DNA of 64,000 bases, taken from the NCBI GenBank assembly GCA_951804985.1, contig OX638134.1, positions 6,758,001 through 6,822,000 of the forward strand. The letters are read 5' to 3'. Source of the stretch: Dryomyza anilis (lineage: Eukaryota > Arthropoda > Insecta > Diptera > Dryomyzidae). A program made the position numbers and the translations under genes. A model generated the notes under the pieces. The model was given only the letters and a program-made list of their open reading frames with translations, was not told the DNA's origin and did no database searches. Below are positions 11,247 through 22,336 of this stretch, one piece after another (position 1 is the first letter of the stretch; each line of letters starts with the position of its first letter).

Positions 11247-11255
11247 TATAAATAG
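11247..11255 (+). promoter_or_regulatory. TATA box candidate (TATAAATAG)
   Basis: TATAAATAG matches the metazoan TATA box and sits ~115 bp upstream of a consensus splice donor, with an unusually GC-rich stretch (11287-11390) between. No strong fly initiator (TCAKTY) is present at the expected +1 near 11277; TTCATC at 11302 is the nearest. Support is by context only. Confidence 0.4.
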
Positions 11256-11276
11256 ACCAACGACTAGAACACGTTT

Positions 11277-11365
11277 TGAATGTTAACCGATACCCGCCGC
11301 CTTCATCGGACTCGATGGGCTGTCAGGTCGTGCGGAGTGCTAAGTGCGGTGTAGAGGGCGCTGAG
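11277..11365 (+). other. Candidate non-coding first exon with splice donor
   Basis: The stretch from the expected TATA-dependent start to GCTGAG|GTGAGTGTGG (intron from 11366) is GC-rich in an AT-rich window and shows no repeat character. The donor GAG|GTGAGT matches the consensus well. No long open frame begins here, so it would be a 5'UTR exon of a plus-strand gene whose next exon is far downstream or outside the window. I cannot name the gene. It could instead be an enhancer. Confidence 0.35.
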
Positions 11366-11569
11366 GTGAGTGTGGCCTGAGACGTTGTAATGCTAAAGAG
11401 TTGCCAACTACAAGCAAAGAATAATTTATCTTATACTTTGGAAAATAACCATTTTATAACAAAAATTAATCCGTTAAAAAAACAGACTTTTTTTTAATTA
11501 AATGAAATAAAATCGACGACGAAATGAACAAGTAAAAAAAAAATTCTGTTACAAAGTTTTTTGACATAT

Positions 11570-11690
11570 TTTGATGATTTCGTTTTACTGTTACCAACAT
11601 TTTTGGCACTTTTTAATGATTTCGTTTTACTGTTGCAAAAATGTCTGACACTTTTTGATAATTTCGTTCTACTTATTGATGTTTTCATTT
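11570..11690. repeat. 42-bp tandem repeat, three copies
   Basis: GATTTCGTTTTACTG-type units start at 11576, 11618 and 11660 with exact 42-bp spacing, each followed by a variant of TTRCMAAMATKTNTGACACTTTT. Frames on both strands across it are repeats, not genes. Confidence 0.75.
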
Positions 11691-11720
11691 TACGTTATAA
11701 GGGGATAAATATTTATACTA

Positions 11721-11819
11721 AGGACCAGTTTTTCAGTGCTAGTTTAAACGTAGTTTAAATCAATTCTGATTTTTAACCAAGTTTAAACCACAAAGTAAGT
11801 TCAACTAGAACTGGCCATA
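11721..11819. mobile_element. Short foldback MITE candidate
   Basis: GGACCAGTTTTTCAGTGCTAG at the left is imperfectly inverted by GTTCAACTAGAACTGGCC at the right, and inner GTTTAAAC/GTTTAAAT blocks are also inverted. The ~100-bp near-palindrome has no coding capacity. The arm match is imperfect, so confidence is limited. Confidence 0.4.
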
Positions 11820-12260
11820 AATAGATAAACTAGAGGCAAATGCATAAACCGTATTTAAAATATCGACATTTATGTTCCTAAACAAACAATATTATATTCA
11901 GACATATTCAAAGTCAAAAATATCACAAAAACAATAACGTGCCGTATTAAAAATATATATCACTTAAGTTTTCTGTTCCAAGTTCAGAATTTCTCTAAAC
12001 AATTATATTCCAAGATAATATTTCACGCAAGAGAATTATACTCCGATATAGTTATGTATCAAATATGCAACGACAATTACACCCAAAAACAATTTTGTTC
12101 CATTATAATCATAAAACAATTTTGTCATAAATCTTTTGTTTTATGATTCAAGTCAAAAATTTCCCAAGAGTTCTACGTCAAAGTCAACAATATCCGATGC
12201 AAATTTCGTACTCAGCCTAGAATAAAAGAGTTATAACCAATGAACATTATATCCAATAAC

Positions 12261-12310
12261 AAAATATCGATCGACAGTTATCTCTGAAGATGCCTGTCGA
12301 TCGATATTTT
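12261..12310. repeat. Perfect 17-bp inverted repeat (hairpin)
   Basis: AAAATATCGATCGACAG (12261-12277) is exactly inverted at 12294-12310 around a 16-nt loop. It is GC-richer than its surroundings and is not part of a tandem array. Confidence 0.85.
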
Positions 12311-12471
12311 GGAAATGTCGATAGTTTGGAAATATGATCAGAAAATATGTTCTGTGAAGTAATAGTTTTAATAAAAGTTTAAAATTATTTCTCGATTATT
12401 TTGTTTTTTTTTTTCCAACTTTCAAATCACAACACCCGCCAGTGTTTAATTATTTCTGCAGAATAACTTAC

Positions 12472-13112
12472 CAGTTTAAAGTCACTGTGATTGATATGAA
12501 AATACTAGGAATGAACTGGTCTATCATTATAAATTATAAAAAACAGGGGTGATCGATAACGATATTTTGAGAAAATCAATGACAAAGTAAATATTTGTAT
12601 TTGTATTTTTATTTTTGTAAATTTCAACTTAATGTACATTTTAAAAAAGAAAGAAATCATGGGATTCGAGGATGTGATATACCATTGGAAAGGTAAATTA
12701 ATTGTCTAAAATAGGAGTTAAAAATTGATATTCATTTATCAACATATTATATTTTTTAACCAATTTTCATGAATAGACTATGTAAATAATATGCATTTAC
12801 TAAACACCCTGTTTCTTAAACTGGGTGCAAAATAGGACATATTTTTATTATTTTTTTGAGTCATAGAATCAATAGAATATTTTAGACAATGAATTTACCT
12901 TTCCAATGGTATATCACATTCTCGAATCCCATGAAGTCTCCCTTTTTTAAAATGTACGTAAAGTTGAAATTTACAAAAATAAAAATACAAATTTTTACTT
13001 TGTCATTGATTTTCCCAAAATATCGTTTTCGATCACTCCTGTTTTTTATAATGATAGACCAGTTCATTCCCAGTACTTTCTAACCAATAACAGTGATTTT
13101 AAATTATTGATA
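12472..13112. mobile_element. Foldback element with ~230-bp arms
   Basis: 12472-12712 and 12879-13112 are inverted copies of each other at roughly 85-90% identity by eye (for example GAATGAACTGGTCTATCATT against AATGATAGACCAGTTCATTC). A ~165-bp unique spacer separates them. Overlapping ORFs on both strands of the right arm are products of the repeat. No terminal target-site duplication was identified. Confidence 0.8.
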
Positions 13113-14097
13113 TCGATGAACCAAACACCTTTACAGCGAACATATTATGAATTTTTTTTTTTTTAAACATGACAGTTGGCAACAATATTGGTCTGAAAAT
13201 GGGTTCAACCACAACGTGCGCTGATCAATTAATTTGCAAGTCGCCAAATAGTTTTAATGTGCTTTTGATTTTATGTTTTTCTATTTTATTTTTTATGAAA
13301 TACAACAATAACAAAAAAGGAAAAAATAAAAATTAAAAAAATCCGCACAGCACTTTGACTTTTTTTTTCAGCGCGCAGATATTTGTTGGCTTTTCGCTGC
13401 GCTTATTTGCGTCAGTTGGAAAGGAATTTGTTGCTGCTTTGATTAAAAGCTATTTATAAATGTTTTATTTTATTATTAATATTATGATTGCGCCTTGTAT
13501 TTGTAGTTGTTGCAGTTGTTTTTGTTGTTGCTTGTGTTGTTGTCGTTGTGAATTTTTGTATGGTTGCCTTTTTTATTATTTTTGTTTTGTACATATTGCG
13601 CCCAGTTATCATTTAAACGTTATTTTGGTGCGGCGCCGCTGCACACTTTGCCAAATAGCTGTAAATAAGAGCCAAATTAGCAGGCTCCCTCCATACGCAA
13701 TGTTTTTGTTTTTTTTTTTTTATTTTCATTGTTTAATTATTTTTTCTACTTTAGACTGGCGCCTATCTTTATGACCCTCTCAAGTGTGTATTTATTATTA
13801 GAAGTTTGGCATGTGTTTTTTATGCAGATAATTTGAAATATTCAACAACGTTTTTTTTATTTTGTTCAAGTTTTTGCTTAAATTTAGGTTTTTCCATTTT
13901 ATTTTAAGGCACTCTATGTGGAGTGCGAAGTTCTTAAAATAAATATATACAATTTAAAAGCCAACTGTTAAAATAGTAACTCTTTTTCAAAGTTATTCGG
14001 TCATACTTCATAACCCCTAGTTCAAAATTAATTCTAATTAAGATTTTAAATAATATAATATTTTAACATATATTGTTTTAAATTTTTTAAAAAGGTA
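13113..14097. other. Spacer with low-complexity block
   Basis: 13490-13560 is TTGTTGCTTGTGTTGTTG-type sequence producing a cysteine-rich frame that I reject as coding. 13625-13700 (GGTGCGGCGCCGCTGCACAC) is a short GC-rich single-copy stretch of possible regulatory role. The rest is AT-rich and unremarkable. Confidence 0.35.
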
Positions 14098-14745
14098 GCT
14101 TTATGAGATATCGTCAAAGGGACGAATGTGTAATTTTTGATATTTGCGTTTTTTACATTTTTTAATGTAGTTTTTCCGCAAGTATACTGTGTCAAAATGG
14201 TGTGTGATTTTGTTGGATATTTCTACCCACAAAAGACAAAACCAAATAGGCGAATTCGAATAATTGAAAATCTTGTTTGCCCAAAAGGGCGAATATTTTT
14301 GTTTTTTTGCCATAACTTTTTATTAGTATAAGATAAAATAGATGTGTGAGGGCATTAATTGTTTGTTTTTAAAGCACCTGTCGATTGGCATCATTATTTT
14401 AAGATAATTTTTTTCAATTTTTTTTACTTGCAAGAAAAATGTTTGGTAAATTATTTTTAAATAATGATGCCAATCGATAGGTGCTTTGAAAACAAACAAA
14501 TAATGTCTTCACACCACTATTTTGTCTTGCGCCAATAAAGAGTTATGGCAAAAAAACGAAAATATTCGTCCTTTTGGGCAGACAAGATTTTCAATTCTTC
14601 GAACAAACAATTAATGCCTTTACACTACTATTTTATCTTGCACCAATAATGAATTATAAGAAAAAAACGAAAATATTTGCTCTTTTGACATGACAAGATT
14701 TTCAATTTAGTTTTTTTTTCCTATAACTCTTTATTGGTGCAGGAT
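14098..14745. mobile_element. Foldback element, copy 2
   Basis: Homologous to 9445-10132: it shares CAAAGGGACGAATGTGTAAT, then ACAAAAGACAAAACCAAA and GTCGATTGGCATCATTATTT. Internal hairpin arms are at about 14279-14405 and 14459-14579, ~120 bp each with a ~53-nt loop. A partial third repeat of the right arm follows (14600-14700). The right terminal repeat seen in copy 1 was not found, so this copy is truncated or rearranged. Confidence 0.75.
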
Positions 14746-15456
14746 AATTGTATTCATTTTTGACCATTTTATTAGCTTTAAAATGAGACTTAGTATTTAA
14801 ATTTGTGTCACTATTGCTTAAGTTACGTTCAAATGCACAGAAAATATATATAATATATACAGAATATATATACAGAAAATATATATAAATATAGCCAAAA
14901 ATTTGATCAACACAATTCATTTTTAATTGATTCATCGCCGATACGACCTTTAATTGAATTTATTAAATATTAATCATATTAATTAATAAATTAACAGAAA
15001 ATATACAAAAAGTTACATCAATACAATTAAATAATTTGCTAAAACGACTATTGAATTAATTGCATTAACAATCGCCGTTGCTGAGCACACGACGCACGTT
15101 GTGTCGAAATCAGTGAAAACGCGCGTATGGCGTTACGTTTAATCTGACGCTTAAACTACACGAGATCTGGTAATGTAATGAGATATGATTTAAAGAAAAT
15201 TCTTTGATTAATTAAATGCTGTATTTATATTTTAATTTAAAAGCACCCTACAGTCATACCCAACACCAGAATTTCGTTTTTGGGCTGAAGTTTACTGTAC
15301 TCAAAATGTTTAAAAAATAAATTGCCACGCCCTTCCTAATAGGCGGAGAGTTCCGAAAGTCGAAAAAAATGTTGCTGCTCGGCCCCCTGGAATCGATCAA
15401 AAATCTAAAACCGACCGAGGTCAGAACTAGTTTTTGCATTATATCCAAGTGGTCGG
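14746..15456. other. Spacer; no gene recognised
   Basis: AT-rich with an AGAAAATATATATAA microsatellite-like block near 14840-14890. 15075-15160 is GC-richer (CGCGCGTATGGCGTTACG). 15254-15448 has a 64-codon minus-strand frame with no family I recognise; phrases such as CACGCCCTTCCTAATAGGCGG suggest repeat-derived DNA. Confidence 0.3.
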
Positions 15457-16325
15457 GCCCAAGTAGGAATTAACGACCGGCACAAGCCTGACACAGGCTT
15501 GTGCCAATACTTCTCAGGACCGTGCCAACGCTGTTATCAAGCTCGTTCCAAGACTGTGTCAAGACTGGAATGATAACTATGTTACAAGCCTGTATTCCAG
15601 GCTTGTACCCAGGCTCGTTGACAAATTTTGTGCCAGACTTAATTCTCAGTCTTGTGCCAACATTGTGTTTTAGGCCTGTGCCAAGACTGTGTCAAGGCTG
15701 GAATGATAACTATGTTACACGACTGTAATTCAGTATTGTACCAAGGCTTGTGTCCCAGACTTGTATCAAGGCTTGTGCCTCAGTCTTGAAACAAGACATA
15801 TGCCCCAGACTTGCGACAATCCTTGTAATACGCCTGAAGATTCAGGCTATTGGGCATTCATTATTCATGTCATTACACTTGAGAGTTGTGCCTGTAGATA
15901 AATAAATCCAATTAACAGTAATACTTACGTTAATTTGCAGACCTTTTGTTCAGACAACTCCAAAGAGTTGAGTTTCTCGACTATATTTTTTGACGTTTAA
16001 AAAATCGTCAACAAACATTTTTTTTTCATCAGATAAGTGTTTTTTAACATGGAAACAACACAAAAATGTCAACAACACTGTGTGGAGTCTGTGAGTGACG
16101 ATTGTGCCAGGCTTGTGTCTATCCTAAACTAACAAGGCCTGTGTAAAGCCTGGGAGTGACGATTGTCCCAGGCTTGTGTCTAGCTTCATATATCAAGGCC
16201 TGTGTGGAGTCTGTGACTAACGATTGTGCCAGCCTTCTGCCTGACTCGATATACCAAGCCTTGGTAGTTAAGCTTGTAACAAGGCTGGCACTTTTGTTGC
16301 AGCCTGGAAATTCCTACCTGGGGGG
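15457..16325. mobile_element. TIR element with internal AGGCTTGTGCC minisatellite
   Basis: CCCAAGTAGGAATT (15459-15472) is inverted by AATTCCTACCTGGGG near 16309-16323. Inside, 15480-15850 is a diverged array of ~20-bp units (CAAGGCTTGTGCCCCAGACT-like). 16078-16260 holds three ~61-bp units beginning GTGTGGAGTCTGTGAGTGACG, each with CGATTGTGCCAGGCTTGTG. No transposase is present. Confidence 0.6.
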
Positions 16326-16607
16326 TACAAAATAAAAAAAAAAAATTCTAGTTTTGCGTAAAGTAGGACTAAAAATTAAAAAAAAAAGGTCACACGGTAC
16401 CCCTAAAAATCAAAAACCCATTTTTTTTTCAAACTTTATTTTATGAAATATGAAAGTGGAAAAATTAAATTTGAAAAAAAATTAAAATACCTTACATACA
16501 AGTTAGCAAGGCTACAAAAATGTTTTTGGCCAGAAAATTTCTGAAACACTGAAAAAAAACTAACCTAAAAATAAATAAATAAAAAAATATTTTGAGGCTA
16601 GCTTTTT

Positions 16608-16965
16608 GTCCCGTCCGGAATTTTCTTGTGATTTATTATGAAAAAACTATATAGTTTAAAAACAATGTGTAAATATACAAATAAAGCACATGATTTGAGC
16701 TATTTTCTAAAATAATTCAAAAAAATAATTTTTACTCTGACTTTTTGAAATTTACATATGAACCTCGACATTTACTTCCGTTTTTTGTCCCGTCCGGAAC
16801 GACAAATATTCAATTTATATCTTTTGATCTACCATATAGAATTCTCTAATTTTTTGCACATATTTAATCCTATTTAAGCACTACTTGCACCAACCAAATC
16901 AAGTAAATTCATTAATTTTCCTTTGAGATATTAAAGTTCAAAGCGTATGAATGTCCCGTCCGGAA
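16608..16965 (+). repeat. Three exact copies of GTCCCGTCCGGAA in AT-rich DNA
   Basis: The 13-mer occurs at 16608-16620, 16787-16799 and 16953-16965 (spacings 179 and 166 bp), all in the same orientation. The sequences between them do not align obviously, so only the GC-rich 13-mer is conserved. Possible explanations are protein-binding sites or the best-preserved part of an old ~170-bp tandem repeat. 16326-16607 is A-rich filler. Confidence 0.7.
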
Positions 16966-17221
16966 CACCAGGAATTGCCCATATGTTTCAATATTTGAAA
17001 TAGTAAATAACTTAGTTTATTTAAATTTTACTTATTATATTTGATTAAATATATTAAAAAGAAAATCCAAATTTATAGAAAAAAACGAAATTTTTCAAAA
17101 AGCTCTCCCTGCCAGCTAAACAAAAACAAGGAAAAAATGGAAACCATCTTCCTTAAAAAAAACACAGAACCTGTTCTTGGCGCGCACCTGATTTTACGCC
17201 GACCAACTTTTACTTTCAGTT

Positions 17222-17590
17222 AATGCCAAAAATGCACAAAACCACTTTGGCAACAACGGCGTTAAGTTGAGTTGCGTTTGCGTTTTATAAAGTTTTAATA
17301 ACGAAAGCGAAGTTGCGTTGCGTCGCCGCGTCATTGTCTGCGCCGCACCAGCCAATATGTGACAATGCGACGCGACACGACACAACGGTGGCCGGCAACG
17401 TCAAAATAGCCATAAAGCGAACGAAGACACTACTAACTACTACAACTACTATTAAAACTACTACTTGACCAACGCGTGAGACAGACTCTGGCGACACTTC
17501 GACGACGCAACCTGTCGACGGCGATTCAGGAATGCAGCGCTCAACAGGCGACTGCCTCAGTCAGGGCAACTGCTAAGTGACCGTGTTTTG
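17222..17590. promoter_or_regulatory. GC-rich island, promoter or enhancer candidate
   Basis: The composition changes sharply from AT-rich to CG-containing sequence (GCGACGCGACACGACACAAC). TATAAA lies at 17285-17290 on plus and is followed by AG; the reverse strand reads TATAAAACG. An initiator-like TCAGTC is at 17557-17562. The minus-strand frame over it gives a valine-rich peptide from low-complexity DNA and is not accepted as a gene. Confidence 0.35.
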
Positions 17591-18276
17591 ATTTAAATGC
17601 ATTTTTTTTGTATTTATAAAAATAAAATCTCTATAAAATGCTATATTTAACCACTGCGTAGTTTTATTTATACACGACGTTATTCATTTTTTGCAAATTC
17701 AATTCAAAAATTTAATTAAATTGAAAACCCCTCTTCAGGCTAAACAATACAATGTACATTTTTCAAATACTTATATAGTTTACACAATCATCGTGTAATG
17801 AAAACATTTTGTAAAATCGCTTGAATATTCATAAAATATTTTATCGTTTATAATTTTTTTGAATTTTTTTATTTATTTTTTTGCAGTTGCTAAATAATTG
17901 ACTTTTTGTTGATTGTGCAGTTTTGCTGGCACGTTGTTGATAAGTTTACTTACCCATGAAATGAAATGAATTAATAATAAAACAAATATTTCAAATTGAT
18001 AACATTTAGCTATAAATAAAATTATTTTTTTTTATAAAAAAAATTATAATTATATTAGTTATATAAAAAAAGCAGAAGGCAATAAGGGAAAATCAAAGTA
18101 TTAGTGCAATAGTTATACCATATTGTAGAATTTATACAATTTATAAATTCCTTATATAAATGAGCTTTTAATATATAAAACTAACGTCAGCTTATCAAAA
18201 ATTTTTTTGATACAAGTTCAAACTTAATTTGTGTATGTTTAACACTCTTTAATAAAAGCTTTTGATGGCATAAATT

Positions 18277-18495
18277 CACCCAGAAAAAAATACTATATAA
18301 ATAATAGTTTTTTACTATTAAAAATAGTCAATAGGATAAATTATTAATTTAATCGGAAAATACCATTAAATACTAGAAAATACCATGATATTGCCATTGA
18401 GTTTATATGAAAAGATTTATTTTTTGTATACTATTAAATCAATAATTGTCCTATTGACCAATTATAATGGGATTTGAGTGAATTTTTTCTGGGTG
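18277..18495. mobile_element. MITE with CACCCAGAAAAAA termini
   Basis: CACCCAGAAAAAAA (18277-18290) is inverted by TTTTTTCTGGGTG (18483-18495), giving a 219-bp element. The internal sequence (TTTTTGTATACTATTAAATC, then GACCAATTATAATGGGATTT) is homologous to the duplicated repeat at 1-623, which here reveals its true ends. No convincing target-site duplication longer than a few bases was seen. Confidence 0.75.
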
Positions 18496-18579
18496 TATAA
18501 ACCTAAATAATAGAAAACTTATATTTTTGAAAGTTTCTTGACAAACTTTAATTAAAAAAAAATAGAGTCAATATTTATT

Positions 18580-19880
18580 TATTTATTTAGAATTGGCCTG
18601 ATAAAGAAAAACTTTAGTAACAAGAAAGCTTTATTAGAAAAAGGAATATTGGAAAAAAATGTTTTTTAAAAATCGTTTAAAATATGATTTATATAGAAAA
18701 GCTTTAATGTAAAATATTTTAGAAGAAAAAATATTTTTCGAGCTTTCACAGTAAAACTTTAGTGGAAAAAATATTTTAGTTGAAAGAGCTTTCATGGAAA
18801 AATTTAATGCACGAAAAAATTATTTTATTAGAAAACCTTTCAGAGTAAAGCATAAATAACGTTTAAAAATTTTAAAAAAAGGTTTTAAAAAAAGCTTTGA
18901 AAAAAAAACTCTAAAAAGCTTTAAAAACAGCTTTCTTATAAATTCTTTCACAGAAAAGTTTAACAAAAAAACAGCATTTATAAAATTCTTCATTAAAAAG
19001 GCTTTTAAAAAAGCTTTTAAAATCTTTAAAAAGCTCTAAAGTGCTCTAAAATGCTTAAAAAACAGCTTTCTTATAAATTCTTTCATAGAAAAGTTTTAAC
19101 AAAAAAAAAGCTCTCATAAAATTCTTAATTTAAAAGGTTTATACGTAAACATATGTATAGAAAATGTTTGTTGTTGTTGTAGAATTTTAAAAAGCTGTCA
19201 AAGAGAACCATTAATCGAAAAACCTTTGTAGAAAATAATTTATTAAAAATTGCTTTCATAGAAAACGGTTTTAAAAACTATTTTTATAAAAGCTTTAGCT
19301 AGTAATAAAAAAAAAACATTTTATGAAATTTTAGAATAACAGCATTTAAAGCTTTTAAATAAAAAAAGCTTTAAAAGATTTTAAATAAAAAAGCTTTTAA
19401 ATAAAAAAGCTTTTAAATAAAAAAGCTTTTAAATAAAAAAAGATTTTAAAGCTTTTTAAATAAATATCTTTTAATAATAAGCTTTTAGTGAAATTTTAGA
19501 ATAAAAATCTTCTTTTAATAAAAACCTTAAAAACGGTTCTAATGAAAAGCTTTAAAAAATGCTGCTAATAAAAAGCTAAAAAAAGGTTCTATTAAAAAGC
19601 TTTTAATAAAATCCTTACAATAAAAAAGCTTTAATGGAAAGCTTTTAATATAAGCTAGTAATCAAAAGTTTGTAATCAAGAGCTTGAAATTAAAAGTTTT
19701 ACCAAACAAAAAACAGTTATAAAAAAAATATATAATAAATAAGCTTGTAAACATTTTTTTATAAAAAGCTTTTATTAAAAAAAAAATAATAAACAAAAAG
19801 CTCTCTGCTTTTCCGAGAAAAATGTTTTAATAAAAAAAAAAAAATTATAAAAAGGTTTTGTTTAAAGAAAAGGATAAACA
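18580..19880. repeat. Degenerate AAAAGCTTTT-centred tandem array
   Basis: Dozens of AAAGCTTT palindromes are spaced ~16 bp or multiples of it. The clean core at 19385-19440 repeats GCTTTTAAATAAAAAA at an exact 16-bp period (19393, 19409, 19425). Elsewhere the units are diverged. No gene is present. Confidence 0.75.
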
Positions 19881-21040
19881 TGTAATAAAAGTCTTAATAT
19901 TTTCCTTTATTTTTTTTATATAATTATCTGTTTTTATAAAAATTTAAATAAAAAATTAATAAACAATTTATGAAATGTAAGAATTTTGAAAGCTCTTATA
20001 TGTTAATCGCCAAAATATGCTAAAACACAAATACCTAAACTATCAAAATCTGGCGCAAAGTTTTTGGTATTTTAATTTATGTTCTGTGTGCATTCTTGAA
20101 ACCACAAAATAATTTCGTGTCTCTCATTAAACTTTAGCTGTCGCCTCAAGCATGTCGTTAATACTTTGAACAACACTTAACTATTTCAAGCTACTCGATG
20201 AATTGGCGTTAATTGCCTCAAGTGAAACAAGCAACAAAATACGCACAAACATCAAGGATTTATATAACCACAAAATGTGTATGTTTTTGGATAAAGTTTA
20301 TGAGTAGTGGGTGGCAACAATTTAACCGCAAAAACCCTTTGCCAACTATTTATGTTGGTTTTGCGATTATTGCGATTAATGTTTCCTTTGTGTGAAGCAT
20401 AATTTAAGCGCTTAATATTTGGCCTTAATTAACCGCTTTCAGCTCGTTAGTCTGTCTGTCATTTGGGCGAGTTATTTAAGTTTTTGCAAATTTTAAGTGC
20501 TGTTCTAGTGGCTGCATTTGTTTTGTTTGTGATTTGCAGTTGTATTTGTTGATTTTTAGTTTTATTTTGTTTTGGTTACAGTTTTTTTAAGTTTTGATTT
20601 TTTTATTTCTTTTTTTTGTGCGCTGCCAAAAACTGGATTTTCTAAAAATATACCGTGGGTAAATAGTTGACTGAATGTGTGCGTCACATGTGCTCCACAC
20701 TTTGGCGCATGCAACAGTTCACACACTCCAAACAGACGACGAAGACTCTGCGTCACAATGCGAACAACAACCTAACCTGCCAAAGTATTAAGTGCCCCTA
20801 CTAGTGCTACTACTATTTGCTAATGCTACTTATGCAGAATTAGTGCAAGAATCAGTGTTGAACAAGACAAAAAAAAACGGAAAAAAAAAATATTTAAAAA
20901 TTTAAAAATCATTTGAAAAATTTAAATATAAAAAAAGATTATGAGAGTACTAAACTACTAAAAAAAAAGTACTAAATATTAAATTGAAAAAATTACTAAA
21001 TAACAATGTAGCAAATTTAAAACTATTGAAATATCGCAAC
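19881..21040. other. Mostly single-copy spacer
   Basis: 20100-20830 is comparatively GC-balanced and not repetitive (for example GTGCGTCACATGTGCTCCAC near 20680). It could hold regulatory DNA. Short frames at 20213-20395 and 20562-20756 have no recognisable domain and lie in AT-rich or TTTG-rich surroundings, so I do not call genes. Confidence 0.3.
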
Positions 21041-21490
21041 TGAGCAGAAAGGGAGTAAAAAAGGCAGTAGAAAAATAAGTGTAGAGTAGGTGAAGGTGTA
21101 CTAAAAAAAAGTACTAATTAAAAATGTAGCAAATTTAAAACTATTAAAATTTGGCAAAGAAGGAAAGGGAGTAGAAAACGGGAGTAGAAAAAGGGAGTAG
21201 AAAAAGGGAGTAGAAAAAAGGAGTAGAAAAGGGAGTAGAAAAAGGGAGTAAAAATATAAGTATAGAGAAAGTGAAGGTGTACTAAATAAAAAAATTACTA
21301 AATAACAATTTAGCAAATTTAAAACTATTAAAATATGGCAACTGAGCAGAAAGGGAGTAAAAAAAGGGAGTAGAAAAATAAGTATAGAGAAGGTGTAAAG
21401 AAAAAGAGTATAACAAATAAATTGAAAAAAGAAGTACTGAAAGGAGTATAAACAATGAGTAGAGAAAAGGAGTATAGAAAAATAGTATAA
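21041..21490. repeat. 13-bp minisatellite (GGGAGTAGAAAAA), left part
   Basis: Clean GGGAGTAGAAAAA units run at 21168-21250, flanked by diverged GAGTATAGAAAA units. Longer blocks (AGCAAATTTAAAACTATT) recur near 21008, 21126 and 21312, giving a second repeat level. The array is interrupted by the DINE at 21491. Confidence 0.8.
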
Positions 21491-22166
21491 ACGAGTTGGG
21501 AAAGTTAGGTCACATGGGTAAGTTCGGTCACATGGGGCGGATTTTTATAGTCGGTCGGGCCCGACTATGGAATACCCTACACCTTTGGTGGAGATATTAA
21601 TGAGGAATATTTAATTGTATACCTTAATTTTAAATTTTTAATTATGCTGAACCTCCCCACCCTCAGAATATTATTCATATATCAGAAATTTACGTCTTAT
21701 ATCCTCATAATTTAAAAAATTTATATAAAGCATAAAAAACTAAAAAAAAAATGAAAAATATAATTGGGCGGACCACGCCTATATTTAAAATTTTGAAAGG
21801 CTAATATTTCATAGATTTGATTTTAATAATTTACGGATCAAATTTCCACTATGAAAACCCGGGAAATAATGAAAAAAAAAAGTGGGCGGATCACGCCCAT
21901 TTTTGGACCACATATTTTTAGGTGAATTCTATCAATATGTTTTAAATTTTATAACTATACCTTGAATACTTTTCGAGTTATTAGTTCCGAAAGAGTTATA
22001 TAAAAGTGACTTGTATGGGAGGTGGGCGTGTCCGTTGACAGATTTGGCTCATTTTCAAACTCAGTTCCTACTTTTGGCTAAAATATATTGAGACGAAATT
22101 TCATCGCATTCTGAACAGTATTTCTCAAGTTATTCTGTATTCGGACAGCAAGACAGCAAGACAGCA

Positions 22167-22199
<33 letters not shown>

Positions 22200-22336
22200 G
22201 ATATGGCTAAACGGACTCGGGTAGTGATGCTGATCAAGAATATATATACTTTTCCATACCGGACACGCCTCCTAAGGGGCGTTACAATATATGCACAAAG
22301 TTAATATACCCTGTACCTCATAGGTGTAGGGTATAA
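21491..22336 (+). mobile_element. DINE-1/mini-me-like element, subfamily A, copy 1
   Basis: Begins ACGAGTTGGGAAAG; palindrome GTCGGTCGGGCCCGACTAT; subterminal ATACCCTACACC (about 21581) inverted at the end as GGTGTAGGGTAT (22323-22334). A GACA tract lies at about 22145-22200, followed by the GATGCTGATCAAGAATATAT core. Proto-microsatellite plus conserved core is the hallmark of the dipteran mini-me/DINE group of Helitron-related elements. It is non-coding and inserted inside the GGGAGTAGAAAAA array. Confidence 0.88.

Noticed and set aside
13460..13774. 104-codon cysteine-rich ORF
   Set aside because: The cysteines come from TGTTGT/TGCTTG low-complexity DNA, and the frame has no signal of a real secreted peptide.
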